The notes beneath the pieces were generated by a model. That model was given only the letters and a program-made list of their open reading frames with translations. It ran no database searches and was not told the origin of the DNA. Positions 25,852 through 34,747 of a stretch of 57,477 bases of DNA are shown piece by piece. The first letter of the stretch is position 1. Each line of letters starts with the position of its first letter. Source of the stretch: Leptothoe spongobia TAU-MAC 1115 (lineage in GTDB: Bacteria; Cyanobacteriota; Cyanobacteriia; Phormidesmidales; Phormidesmidaceae); NCBI RefSeq assembly GCF_018739885.1, contig NZ_JADOES010000034.1, forward strand, positions 1 through 57,477. The letters run 5' to 3'. Made by a program: the position numbers and the translations under genes.

Positions 25852-28080
25852 ATGGTTGGTACAGTTCACAAGACTTTAGAAGTTGTTCATGGTGCTTGTC
25901 CTCACGATTGCCCTGACACCTGTTCAATGTTAGTGACGGTGGAAGATGGACGAGCCACTAAAGTAGAAGGAAATCCTGAGCATCCCTTCACCCAGGGCAC
26001 ACTCTGCGGCAAAGTCAGCGACTATCTCGATCGCGTCTACAGTGAAGATCGCCTATTGTATCCCATGCGTCGGGTAGGCCCCAAGGGGAGTGGCCAGTTT
26101 GAGCGCATCAGCTGGGATGAAGCACTGACAACGATTACAGAAAAATTCAAGGCAACCATTGCTGAATATGGCGCGGAAGCGATTATGCCTTGCAGCTACC
26201 TGGGCCATGAAGGATTACTCAACGGACTGACCGTTGGTGATGCCTTTTTTAATCGCTTGGGGGCAACGGTTACCGAGCGTACTATGTGCATTTCTTGCAC
26301 CAGCACGGCCTACTTGATGACCTACGGACCTACCCACGGTACTGACCCCGATACCTTCCGCCATTCTAAGTATATTGTTCTTTGGGGATGCAATGCCCTT
26401 AGCACCAATGTACATCTCTGGCCATTTATTCAAGCAGCTCGGAAAAATGGGGCCAAGCTTGTTTCCATTGATCCAGTGAGAACGCGTACCGCTAAGCAAT
26501 CTGATTGGCATATTCCAATACGACCTGGAACCGATGGGGCATTGGCCTTAGGCATGATGCATGTGATCATCAATGAAGGATTAACCGATGATGATTATAT
26601 TGAAAACTATACCGTTGGCTTTGAGGAACTCAAGGCTCGAGTTCAGGACTATCCTCCCGAAAAAGTTGCTGAGATTACAGGTATTGCCACTGAAGACATT
26701 ATTACCCTGGCACGAGAATTTGCTGCGACCCAACCTGCTGTTATTCGTATTGGTGTGGCCTTAGAAAAGAACGCTGGCGGTGGCCAGGGCATACGGGCCA
26801 TTAGTTGTTTACCTGCCCTGGTGGGTGCCTGGCGTCATCTTGGTGGGGGTATGTTACAAGCGCCCATGTGGCCATTTCCCATTCGTTGGGATGTGGTGCA
26901 TCGTCCCCACTTTATTAAGCCGGGTACAAGAGTCTTAAATCAGTGGCAACTGGGTCGGATTTTGACCAATGAGGTGCCCTTGGATCCCCCTGTGAAGATG
27001 TTGTTTGTGTATAACTGTAACCCGGTTACCCAGGCAGCTGAGCAGGAGAAAATTCTGACTGGACTGGCCCGTGACGATTTATTTACAGTAGTGAGTGAAC
27101 AGTTCTTAACCGATACGGCTGATTATGCCGATATTGTCCTGCCCGCTACTACCCAGGTGGAGAATCTGGATTTGATGTTCTCCTGGGGCCATACCTATGT
27201 CACCCTCAATAATGCTGCGATCGCACCCCTGGGCGAAGCTGTCTCCAACACCGAATTATTCCGCAGACTAGCGGCCAAGATGGGCTTTGAGGAAGACTGC
27301 TTCAAACTCAGCGATGAAGAATTAACCATGGAAGTGTTGGATTGGTCAGCCCCAGTGATGGACGGCATTGACATGGATGTGTTGAAAGCCCAAGGGTACG
27401 CCAAACTCAAGATCGAAGATGTCCCCCACGCGGAGGGTAATTTTCCCACCCCTTCTGGCAAGTGCGAATTTGTCTCTGGCATGGGTGTGGACAGTAACTT
27501 TGTCTTACCCGCATTCCGTCAGGGGTACGAGACCTATGAACCAGGTGAGCCAGTCGATCCATTACCCACCTTTACCCCCCAGCGAGAATCCGCCCGCAGT
27601 AATCCAAAACTGGCTGAGCGCTATCCCCTTAGTTTAATGTCCGCCAAGCCTCACCAGTTTGTTAACTCCTGTTTTGCCAATTTGCCCAAGCATGCCAAAT
27701 TGCAGGGCGGTCCCCGGCTGATTATCCACCCTGAAGATGCCAAGGCGCGAGACATTACCGATGGTCAGCTGGTAAAAGTATTTAACGATCGCGGCATATT
27801 CCAGGCCCCGGCCATGATTAACGATATGACGCGTCAAGGGGTGGTAGTGGCTCCCCTGGGATACTGGCGTAAGCTCAACCCGGCAGGCGGCACAGTAAAT
27901 GCTGCCACATCTGCCACATTTACCGACATGGGCCATACGGCTGCGGTGGGTGACTCTCTTGTAGAAGTTGCTGTTGCTGTCGAAAACCAGTCTCCCCTAA
28001 GAACACAACTCCTATCAATGATTTCTAGCCTATTCGCCCGAGTAAAGAAAGCAGAGACACCCACAAAAGTTGGCGTTTAG
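25852..28080 (+). CDS. Molybdopterin oxidoreductase (DMSO reductase family)
   Basis: A 742-residue protein. The N-terminal [4Fe-4S] motif is Cys16-x3-Cys20-x3-Cys24 with a fourth Cys52 (GTLCGK). The region RTMCISCTST (142-150) holds candidate metal-site cysteines. Other family features are the molybdopterin-binding YIVLWGCNALSTN, IDPVRTRTA and the C-terminal cap with AKPHQFVNSCFAN. There is no signal peptide, so it is likely cytoplasmic. The substrate is unknown: the sequence is not close to nitrate reductase NarB by eye and lacks its C-terminal extension. The next gene is a nitrate-reductase-associated protein, 145 nt downstream on the same strand, which hints at a nitrogen role. Confidence 0.85.
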   Translation: MVGTVHKTLEVVHGACPHDCPDTCSMLVTVEDGRATKVEGNPEHPFTQGTLCGKVSDYLDRVYSEDRLLYPMRRVGPKGSGQFERISWDEALTTITEKFKATIAEYGAEAIMPCSYLGHEGLLNGLTVGDAFFNRLGATVTERTMCISCTSTAYLMTYGPTHGTDPDTFRHSKYIVLWGCNALSTNVHLWPFIQAARKNGAKLVSIDPVRTRTAKQSDWHIPIRPGTDGALALGMMHVIINEGLTDDDYIENYTVGFEELKARVQDYPPEKVAEITGIATEDIITLAREFAATQPAVIRIGVALEKNAGGGQGIRAISCLPALVGAWRHLGGGMLQAPMWPFPIRWDVVHRPHFIKPGTRVLNQWQLGRILTNEVPLDPPVKMLFVYNCNPVTQAAEQEKILTGLARDDLFTVVSEQFLTDTADYADIVLPATTQVENLDLMFSWGHTYVTLNNAAIAPLGEAVSNTELFRRLAAKMGFEEDCFKLSDEELTMEVLDWSAPVMDGIDMDVLKAQGYAKLKIEDVPHAEGNFPTPSGKCEFVSGMGVDSNFVLPAFRQGYETYEPGEPVDPLPTFTPQRESARSNPKLAERYPLSLMSAKPHQFVNSCFANLPKHAKLQGGPRLIIHPEDAKARDITDGQLVKVFNDRGIFQAPAMINDMTRQGVVVAPLGYWRKLNPAGGTVNAATSATFTDMGHTAAVGDSLVEVAVAVENQSPLRTQLLSMISSLFARVKKAETPTKVGV

Positions 28081-28124
28081 GAATTGGTAAATAGGTGTCT
28101 TAAATTATAAGAGATTCAAAATAC

Positions 28125-28164
28125 AGGAGTCAGGAGCTAGAAGTCTTTTTCCATTCTGACTCCT
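28125..28164. repeat. Short hairpin with AGGAGTCAG arms
   Basis: AGGAGTCAG and CTGACTCCT are separated by a T-rich 22-nt loop between the oxidoreductase and the nitrate-reductase-associated gene. The GTCAGGAG-type sequence resembles the short repeated repeats common in cyanobacterial spacers. It may also attenuate transcription into the downstream gene. Confidence 0.5.
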
Positions 28165-28225
28165 GACTTCTGAATACTCACTCTCACATATCTGAGTTTC
28201 TATTTCGTTGACTTACTGATAACCA

Positions 28226-28678
28226 ATGACTCAATTTTTTCGATTTGAAGCTGATTTTGTTGACTCGCTGCGCTGTATTCCCATGCAGGTACGCTACAAA
28301 CTCGATACCTGTGGGATCAAGCTGAAGCTGCATCAGTGGAGCAAGTTTTCTGAACGCGATCGCAGACTCCTGGCCGAGATTCCTTGCCAAACCGCAGAAG
28401 ATATTCAAATTTATCGAGAACATCTCCAACAGCTGGTCAAAACAAGAGTAGGAGAAGTGGCCAAGGATCTTCCCATTGAAGCAAATCCAGATTGGGAAAA
28501 GATTACTACAATTCCTGCCTCAGTGGCTGAAAAGGCAGATGAAACGGGTGTTAACTTAAATTTAGAACATTGGCAAACGTTAACAGACATCCAACGCTTT
28601 GCTCTGATCAAACTCAGTCGTTCTAACCATGAGAACCGCAATTTTCTACCAGCCCTCAAGGAGTTTCAAGTGGTCTAA
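28226..28678 (+). CDS. Nitrate-reductase-associated protein
   Basis: A 150-residue protein matching the Nitr_red_assoc family. It begins FFRFEADFVDSLRCIPMQVRYKLDTCGIKL. The family is named from its location near narB in cyanobacteria, and its biochemical role is not established. Here it follows a different molybdopterin oxidoreductase, not narB. A second copy of the same structural pattern (VAEKADETGVNLNLEHWQTL) parallels the first half (VRYKLDTCGIKLKLHQWSKF), so the protein looks like an internal duplication of a helix-loop unit. Confidence 0.88.
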   Translation: MTQFFRFEADFVDSLRCIPMQVRYKLDTCGIKLKLHQWSKFSERDRRLLAEIPCQTAEDIQIYREHLQQLVKTRVGEVAKDLPIEANPDWEKITTIPASVAEKADETGVNLNLEHWQTLTDIQRFALIKLSRSNHENRNFLPALKEFQVV

Positions 28679-28723
28679 ATAGTTCTCGTGCTCGCTTACC
28701 ATCGGTAGGGGCTGAAAATGTGC

Positions 28724-28930
28724 TCAAGAATTAGTTGCTTGGCTAAGATCGACTGATAATTCCTCCAACACTTCCCTCTTCAGGGTCTCAATATCGTTTT
28801 CCCCTGATTCTCGCTGACCACCAGGAATGTAAAACAGTTCTTTCCCATAGGAGCGAACGCATAGAAGCTTGTGATCATGGCACTCATATGAAATCCTGGT
28901 TGACAGCATCCGATATCGAAGGGCATCCAC
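28724..28930 (-). pseudogene. Nudix hydrolase fragment
   Basis: A 68-codon frame encodes a complete Nudix box, GQRESGENDIETLKREVLEE (Gly-x5-Glu-x7-Arg-Glu-x2-Glu-Glu). It lacks the rest of the domain on the C-terminal side. Its first 13 or so residues and the start codon come from a MITE-like repeat (28889-28960). A full Nudix protein has at least 130 residues, so this is a remnant. A repeat insertion plus a 3' deletion would explain it. Confidence 0.65.
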
Positions 28931-28960
28931 AAGGGAGTGCCCCTACAGAATTATCCATTT
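28889..28960. repeat. MITE-like dispersed repeat, copy C
   Basis: Shares GAAATCCTG, CCGATATCGAAGGGCATCCA and GGGAGTGCCCCTACAG with copies at 11197 and 21219. It interrupts the 5' end of a Nudix gene remnant on the minus strand. Confidence 0.7.
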
Positions 28961-29012
28961 TGGTATCACTATTGCCAGGGTAATAATCTGTGGATGCAGA
29001 AATTATGTCGCG

Positions 29013-30800
29013 CTATTGCCGTAGGGATGCTGTTGCTGCTTGATCTACGTCTAAGGTGACCGGATCGATTACTACACTATAGTCTTGCCGTGCAGATTCT
29101 ACGGTGAGAAACTCATCTAAGACATCTTCTACAACTAAGGCTGGAGAACGCTTCAGGGGATTACCATAGCCACCACCGCAAGGGCTAATGGTGCGTAGGG
29201 TGTCGCCAGGCTTAGTTTTTCGACAGGGAAATTTAGACGGTAAAATTTGCACCTCGTCCTCATCTGGATTGAGAATTTGTACGCCACCAGGGGTACCATC
29301 TTCTCCACCAAAGATGCCCCAGGGCGCATACTTATTGCCTTCTCCTTCTAAGGACATTTGTCCTGGTGCGAGAAACTGAATATCTCGAATGGAACCCAGA
29401 CCACCCCGCCATTTACCCGCACCGCTGGCATCTTCAATCAGTTCATAGCGAGTTACCCTCAGGGGTAAATGGGCTTCAATATCTTCAATGGGATTGTTGC
29501 GGGTGTTGGCATAGAGCGTATCCACCCCATCCATGCCATCTTTACCATAGCGTCCCCCATAGCTACCTTCGGTGATATCCATATAAACCCAATAGTCTTC
29601 ATCCACAGCACCGCTGTAGGAAACAACTTTGATATTACCGATACCACCGCTGACATTTTGGGGCGCTACCTGGGCCAGGGCCTTCATCAAAGTATCAGCA
29701 ACAATATTGCCTGGACAACAGCGGGCAATCACTGGGGCGGGATAAATGGGATTTGCCAGACACCCTTTGGGTGCAACAATGTGGATAGGACGCGCCAGGC
29801 CAGAATTCTGGGGCACATATTCCATCAACGCTGTGTCTAGCAAGACAGAACGCAGGGTGACAAAAATAGCAATATCCACGGTGCCGACAAAGGGCATATT
29901 GATGGGACGATCGTCTACCTGGGGGGCTGTGCCAGTGAGGTCGATGGTCATGTCGCTACCGACGATGGTGACGGTGACAGCAATCTTTAAGTCTTTTTTG
30001 CTGGGATCTGGATCATCCAAGAATCCATCGATAAAACCTTCCGCAGAGTAAGTACCATCCGGCAGCTTTTCAACAGCCTGACGAATCATCCGTTCGGAAT
30101 AGTTCATCAAGACTTCACTAGCTGCCAATACCGTATCTAGACCATACTGGTCCACCAATTCCAGAAACCGTTGTTCCCCCACACGACAGGCCGCCACCTG
30201 GGCTTCAATATCTCCCACTACTACCTGGGCACTGCGAATGTTTTGTCGCAGCATGCGCCACACCTGACGATTTTTGACCCCCTTTTCATAGATCTTCACC
30301 GCCTTGAACTGGAGTCCTTCAGCAAAGGCATCCACGGCATCGACAATACCGCAGCTACCGGGAGATGAGGAGCCAATATCCAGGTGGTGGGCTGTGGTAA
30401 AGGAATAACCAATTAGCTCTTCTCCCCGAAAGATGGGAATACCAATACCAATGTCTGGCCCGTGGGAAGCACCGTAGTAAGCGTGATTATGCAGAATCAC
30501 ATCACCGGGGTAAAACTCTTCCCCATCTTCTTCCATGGCTTTGAGTACGCCTCGCATGTAGCCAGGGATAGGCCCAAGCTGTAGAGGCGTGCTATAGGCA
30601 CATTCGGCCAGTTGCTGACAGTCGGCATCGAGAATGGCGGCACCAAAGTCCTCTGACTCACGGATGATACTGGAGTAGGACATACGGGCAAGTTTGTGGC
30701 CCATTTCCAAGGCAATGCCGTTGAGGGCTCCGGCGAGGACCTGGGCAGTGACGGGGTCGATTTTTGGGAGTTGGCGGGGTTTGGTGGGGGAGATTGTCAT
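29013..30800 (-). CDS. hyuB: Hydantoinase/oxoprolinase subunit B
   Basis: Subunit B of an ATP-dependent ring-opening enzyme that hydrolyses hydantoins, 5-oxoproline or acetone/acetophenone-type substrates with subunit A. About 595 residues. Family marks include MSYSSIIRESEDFGAAILDA, LHNHAYYGASHGPDIGIG, the loop TTAHHLDIG with acidic and His residues for metal binding, and the glycine-rich GGRYGKDGMDGVD and SPCGGGYGNPLKR ends. I start at ATG 30800 (MTISPTKPRQ); the longer frame to 30842 would be read through the palindrome at 30813-30840. It lies 57 nt downstream of hyuA in the same direction. Confidence 0.93.
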   Translation of the reverse strand: MTISPTKPRQLPKIDPVTAQVLAGALNGIALEMGHKLARMSYSSIIRESEDFGAAILDADCQQLAECAYSTPLQLGPIPGYMRGVLKAMEEDGEEFYPGDVILHNHAYYGASHGPDIGIGIPIFRGEELIGYSFTTAHHLDIGSSSPGSCGIVDAVDAFAEGLQFKAVKIYEKGVKNRQVWRMLRQNIRSAQVVVGDIEAQVAACRVGEQRFLELVDQYGLDTVLAASEVLMNYSERMIRQAVEKLPDGTYSAEGFIDGFLDDPDPSKKDLKIAVTVTIVGSDMTIDLTGTAPQVDDRPINMPFVGTVDIAIFVTLRSVLLDTALMEYVPQNSGLARPIHIVAPKGCLANPIYPAPVIARCCPGNIVADTLMKALAQVAPQNVSGGIGNIKVVSYSGAVDEDYWVYMDITEGSYGGRYGKDGMDGVDTLYANTRNNPIEDIEAHLPLRVTRYELIEDASGAGKWRGGLGSIRDIQFLAPGQMSLEGEGNKYAPWGIFGGEDGTPGGVQILNPDEDEVQILPSKFPCRKTKPGDTLRTISPCGGGYGNPLKRSPALVVEDVLDEFLTVESARQDYSVVIDPVTLDVDQAATASLRQ

Positions 30801-30812
30801 GGTAATAAGGTG

Positions 30813-30840
30813 GTACAGACGTTCCATGGAACGTCTGTAC
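30813..30840. repeat. GTTCCATGGAAC palindromic repeat, copy 2
   Basis: A perfect 28-bp palindrome with arms GTACAGACGTTCCA, in the hyuA-hyuB spacer. In the mRNA it would form a 14-bp hairpin just before the hyuB start and could modulate hyuB expression relative to hyuA. Confidence 0.85.
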
Positions 30841-30857
30841 ATTGGGGAGAGGGATTA

Positions 30858-32978
30858 TTAGGCGGGGCTTTGGGCAGTGGCCATTTCTAGGGCTTTGTCT
30901 ATGGGGGAGTCATCGGTTACGCGAATGACCAGGTTGCCGTTGGGTTCTACGGTGGTGCGGCTGTGGGGAGGTAACAGAATCGTGGAGTCTTTTTGGAAGA
31001 TGACGGCAGGGCCTTCGATGTGGGCTCCGATGGGGAGTCGGTCTCGGTCGAAAAATTGGGTGGAGTATTTTTCGAGCTGGCCGTTGACTCGGAAGTAGGT
31101 GACGGCGGTTTTGAGCCAGGCGTCTTGCAGGTCTCCTTTGGCAGGGGCGGGGAAGTCGGAGAGTTTGGGCATGGGGCCAGTGCCGGTGACCCTGAGGGTG
31201 ACTAACTCTACCGGGTTTTCTGGAAAGGCATGGCCATATTCGGCGGTGTGGAGATCGTGAAACTGTTGCCAGACAGATTGCAGAACAGTTTCATCTAGAA
31301 TGCCGCCGGGCACTTGGGCTCGCAACTCGTAACCCTGACCCACATAGCGACAGTCGGCAAACCGTTGTAGAGTCATATCTGTTTCGCTAAAGCCATCGGC
31401 CCGGAGTTGTGCTTTCACCTGCTCTTCCAGGGATTGTAAGTCGGCATTGAGCTTGGACAAATTGGGTTCGGTGCTGAGGGTAAATTCGTTTTGAATCAGA
31501 TCATGCTTAAGGTCGGTAGTGAGCAGGCCCATGGCGGAGGTAATGCCGGGATAGCGGGGGACAATCACTTCGGGGATACCGAGGGATAGGGCCACTTCAG
31601 CAGCGTGGAGGGGACCCGCACCCCCTTGAGCTACTAGGGCAAACTTGCGAGGGTCTTGCCCTTTTTGAATGGTGCGGGAGCGGATGGCATTGGCCATATT
31701 GTTGTTAACAATGGTGAGAATCCCTGCTGCTGTTTCGTGAAGGTCTAATCCCATACGATCTGCTAACGCTTGCACTGCAGCAAAGGCTTGCTCTGGGTAG
31801 ATGGTCATTTCACCACCGAGAAAATATTCTGGGTCCAGTCGATTGAGAACAACGTTGGCATCGGTCACTGTTACCTCAGTGCCACCCTTGTCGTAGCAGA
31901 CGGGACCGGGTTCAGCTCCGGCACTGCGAGGACCGACGCGAAATGCTCCACCTGTATCAACATAGGCAATGCTGCCGCCACCGGCACCAATGGTATGCAC
32001 ATCGATCATGGGCACCATGACGGGGTATCCGGCAATCCAGGTATCTCTTGCTGTGGCTTCAGCAAAGCCCCGTTCGGTAACAATACCAATGTCGGTACTG
32101 GTGCCACCCATGTCAAAGGTAATTAAGCGATCGCGATTAGACTGAGTGCCCGCAGCTGCACCGCCCAGAACACCAGCGGCTAACCCTGATAACAACAACG
32201 TAACGGGTTGCTCTCCGGCTACATCAGCTGTGGCTACTCCACCGTTGGAGCGCATGATGTGCAGTTCGCCCCGTACGGATTGTTTTTTCAGGCTCTGACT
32301 GAGGTTGTTGATGTAGCGTTTCACTTTAGGACCAACAAAGGCGTTAATACAGGCGGTGGTGAATCGTTCAAATTCTCGAAACTGGGGAAAGATACTGGCG
32401 CTGGTAGTGATAAAGGCTTCGGGGTAGAGCTCTTGGGCCAGGTTGGCTACCCGTTCTTCGTGGCGGGCATCAAAGTAGGAGTTGAGAAAACAAATGGCGA
32501 TGGATTCGACTCCGGCTTCTTTGAGTTCGAGAATGGCGGTTTTGGCTTCGGCTTCGTTTAAGGGGGTGAGAGTTTCGCCTTTGGGGTCGAGGCGTTCTGA
32601 AACCACTTTGCGATCGCGCCTTTTTACCAACGGTCTCGCCTGCCAGGGAATATCCTGCATGATGGAATAGTGCTGGGGGCGTTGATGACGACCAATATGG
32701 ACAATATCCCGATACCCCTTAGTGGTCACCATGCCCGTACGAGCCCCATCATGGGTGAGTAGCGTATTGGTAGCAATAGTCGTACCGTGGAGCACATGCT
32801 CAATGTCACCGTAGTCAGCCTGGGCCATCTGACATAGAGTTTCAATCCCCTCAATCATGGCAATGGAGGGATCATCCACCGTTGTCGGCACCTTATGGAT
32901 CCAGGTCTGTTGTTGCGCCACATCCGCCAAGATTAAGTCAGTAAACGTGCCGCCAATGTCTACGCCGATCAGTTTCAT
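30858..32978 (-). CDS. hyuA: Hydantoinase/oxoprolinase subunit A
   Basis: The ATP-binding subunit of the HyuAB enzyme, about 706 residues. Start at ATG 32978 (MKLIGVDIGGTFTDLILAD) places the acetate/sugar-kinase-type phosphate-1 loop at the N-terminus; an earlier frame start would add 23 unlikely residues. Other family parts are HGTTIATNTLLTHDGARTG, LLSGLAAGVLGGAA, FDMGGTSTDIGIV and AQGGAGPLHAAEVA. Direct partner of HyuB downstream. The exact substrate (hydantoin, 5-oxoproline or another lactam) is not readable from the sequence. Confidence 0.95.
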   Translation of the reverse strand: MKLIGVDIGGTFTDLILADVAQQQTWIHKVPTTVDDPSIAMIEGIETLCQMAQADYGDIEHVLHGTTIATNTLLTHDGARTGMVTTKGYRDIVHIGRHQRPQHYSIMQDIPWQARPLVKRRDRKVVSERLDPKGETLTPLNEAEAKTAILELKEAGVESIAICFLNSYFDARHEERVANLAQELYPEAFITTSASIFPQFREFERFTTACINAFVGPKVKRYINNLSQSLKKQSVRGELHIMRSNGGVATADVAGEQPVTLLLSGLAAGVLGGAAAGTQSNRDRLITFDMGGTSTDIGIVTERGFAEATARDTWIAGYPVMVPMIDVHTIGAGGGSIAYVDTGGAFRVGPRSAGAEPGPVCYDKGGTEVTVTDANVVLNRLDPEYFLGGEMTIYPEQAFAAVQALADRMGLDLHETAAGILTIVNNNMANAIRSRTIQKGQDPRKFALVAQGGAGPLHAAEVALSLGIPEVIVPRYPGITSAMGLLTTDLKHDLIQNEFTLSTEPNLSKLNADLQSLEEQVKAQLRADGFSETDMTLQRFADCRYVGQGYELRAQVPGGILDETVLQSVWQQFHDLHTAEYGHAFPENPVELVTLRVTGTGPMPKLSDFPAPAKGDLQDAWLKTAVTYFRVNGQLEKYSTQFFDRDRLPIGAHIEGPAVIFQKDSTILLPPHSRTTVEPNGNLVIRVTDDSPIDKALEMATAQSPA

Positions 32979-33195
32979 GCTGGGTCCCCAAGATAGAAGC
33001 CGCCGTTGGAATCTTAAGCATTTACCCCTAGACAAAGTGTTCAGCACGGACCATTTAATTTTTTCCTAATCATGGGGTGGATACATATCAACAAACTGTA
33101 ATACTCTAAGACATGCTCTACTTGGAGGTGAGCTGTGCCCACTCTCCCGTATTCAACGTTTGGAATTACGATGAAAAAGATGTTCCAACAAGGTT

Positions 33196-33385
33196 GTGCC
33201 AAACAACAATGCGATAACCTGATTAATCGTCCCCGCCGTAACCCCTAACTTATGTGCCATTTGGGATACCCGAGTATGGTGGGTTGTAGGGCGGCATTCC
33301 GGCCCTGCCCATGGGGAAACCCCAGTTTGCCTAGATGGGATAACGTGGATATTTCCGGAAAGGGAACTCGGAGGGACCCCAAGCA
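33196..33385 (+). repeat. Dispersed composite repeat, copy 2
   Basis: Contains an upstream part (GCGATAACCTGATTAATCG, then CGCCGTAACCCCTA) and a downstream G-rich part (GTGGGTTGTAGGGCGGC through ACCCCAAGCA). The minus strand of the upstream part reads as a helix-turn-helix-like peptide (MAHKLGVTAGTINQVIALL), perhaps a relic of a coding sequence. It fills the divergent spacer between hyuA and the M20 hydrolase gene. Confidence 0.75.
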
Positions 33386-33490
33386 GCATCTTTAAACACC
33401 CCATCAATATCCTACACTACGTTTCCCCAACAACCTCTCTAATACTCCGAATATAGTTACTCTAGCTATAGCCAAAATCACGAACTTATT

Positions 33491-34729
33491 ATGGTTACTG
33501 TCACCCTACAAACCAATCACGCTCGCCTCCAACAACGCCTCAACGATCTCTCCACCATCGGCGTACTCCCCTATGGTGGAGTACGCCGCATGGCCTATAG
33601 CCCAGAAGACTTAGCCGCTCGCCAGCAGATGATTACCGCCATGGAACAGGTAGACATGGCCATCACCATAGATGCCGCTGGCAACATCATCGGACGCTAC
33701 AGCGGTACCCAAGATCTACCCGCTCTAGCCACTGGCTCCCACATTGACACAGTCCCTGCCGGGGGGCGCTATGACGGAGCCCTGGGAGTCCTTGCTGGCA
33801 TCGAAGTTGTTGCCACTCTGCACGAAGCTGGACAACGCCTTAAGCATCCTATTGAAGTGATTGTATTCACCGATGAGGAAGGGGAGATGATTGGTAGTAA
33901 GGCCATGGCAGGTACAGCCCATTACACCGATGCAGAGTTCTATCAAAGACTGGATGGCACTTCAATTCAAACCTGTTTACAACGGATTGGTGGAGATTGG
34001 AAGCAGCTGGCCACTGCTCAACGAACATCCCAGGATGTAGCGGTTTATCTGGAATTACACGTAGAACAAGGCGGTGTACTGGAAGCAAGAGAATGCCAGA
34101 TTGGTGTAGTCCAGGGCATTGTTAGCCTACAGCGCTATCTGGTGACCATTTCGGGGCGTCCTAATCACGCGGGCACCACTCCCATGGATATGCGCCAGGA
34201 CGCTCTCTATGCGGCTTCTTTATTAGTGGCAGCGGTACATGATGTGGCTGTGGATATTCCTGGTGACCAGGTAGCCACGGTGGGGTATTTGGATGTGACT
34301 CCCAATGCTGCCAACATTGTACCGGGGCAGGTAGATCTCACCATTGATATGCGAGATTTATCTCTAGAGACGATTGAGACGATGGTGAATGCTTTGCAAC
34401 AAAGGGTACAGAAAATTGAAGTGACTACCGGTACTCAGATTCAGTTAGAACGGCAACATGCAGTGGAGCCCACCCTGGCTAGTCCCAGGATTCAAGAGAC
34501 TATTGCCGCTGTCTGTGACTCCCTAAAGCTGAGCCATTACTCTATGCCCAGCCGCGCCATTCACGATGCTCAGGAAATGGGTCGATTTACCCAAATGGGC
34601 ATGATTTTTGTGCCCAGCCAGGCAGGAGTGAGCCATGCGGAAGATGAATACACTTCGCCAGAACAATGTGGCCAGGGGGCAGATGTGTTGTTACATACGC
34701 TATTGCAGCTTGATCTAAATTTGTTGTAG
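33491..34729 (+). CDS. M20 N-carbamoyl-amino-acid / allantoate amidohydrolase
   Basis: A 412-residue zinc-dependent amidohydrolase. The first half gives the metal-binding pattern GSHIDTVPAGGRYDGALGV (His84, Asp95) and the TDEEG triad (Glu129-Glu130). LELHVEQGGVLE and the ISGRPNHAGTTPMDMRQDAL dimerisation-domain segment are typical of the allantoate amidohydrolase / N-carbamoyl-L-amino-acid hydrolase / beta-ureidopropionase branch. It would release CO2 and ammonia from an N-carbamoyl product, such as that formed after hydantoin ring opening by HyuAB. It is divergent from hyuA and next to an amidase. Distinguishing allantoate from N-carbamoyl substrates needs a phylogeny. Confidence 0.88.
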   Translation: MVTVTLQTNHARLQQRLNDLSTIGVLPYGGVRRMAYSPEDLAARQQMITAMEQVDMAITIDAAGNIIGRYSGTQDLPALATGSHIDTVPAGGRYDGALGVLAGIEVVATLHEAGQRLKHPIEVIVFTDEEGEMIGSKAMAGTAHYTDAEFYQRLDGTSIQTCLQRIGGDWKQLATAQRTSQDVAVYLELHVEQGGVLEARECQIGVVQGIVSLQRYLVTISGRPNHAGTTPMDMRQDALYAASLLVAAVHDVAVDIPGDQVATVGYLDVTPNAANIVPGQVDLTIDMRDLSLETIETMVNALQQRVQKIEVTTGTQIQLERQHAVEPTLASPRIQETIAAVCDSLKLSHYSMPSRAIHDAQEMGRFTQMGMIFVPSQAGVSHAEDEYTSPEQCGQGADVLLHTLLQLDLNLL

Positions 34730-34747
34730 AGGTTGAGGAGTTGATCG

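Noticed and set aside
33153..33407. 85-codon minus-strand frame with a helix-turn-helix-like stretch
   Set aside because: It is the translation of a dispersed composite repeat found in four places; it is reported as a repeat instead.
33560..33588. Inverted repeat GGCGTACTCC / GGAGTACGCC in the M20 hydrolase gene
   Set aside because: It lies in the coding sequence with conserved-looking residues (LPYGGVRRM); the arms are short and may be chance.
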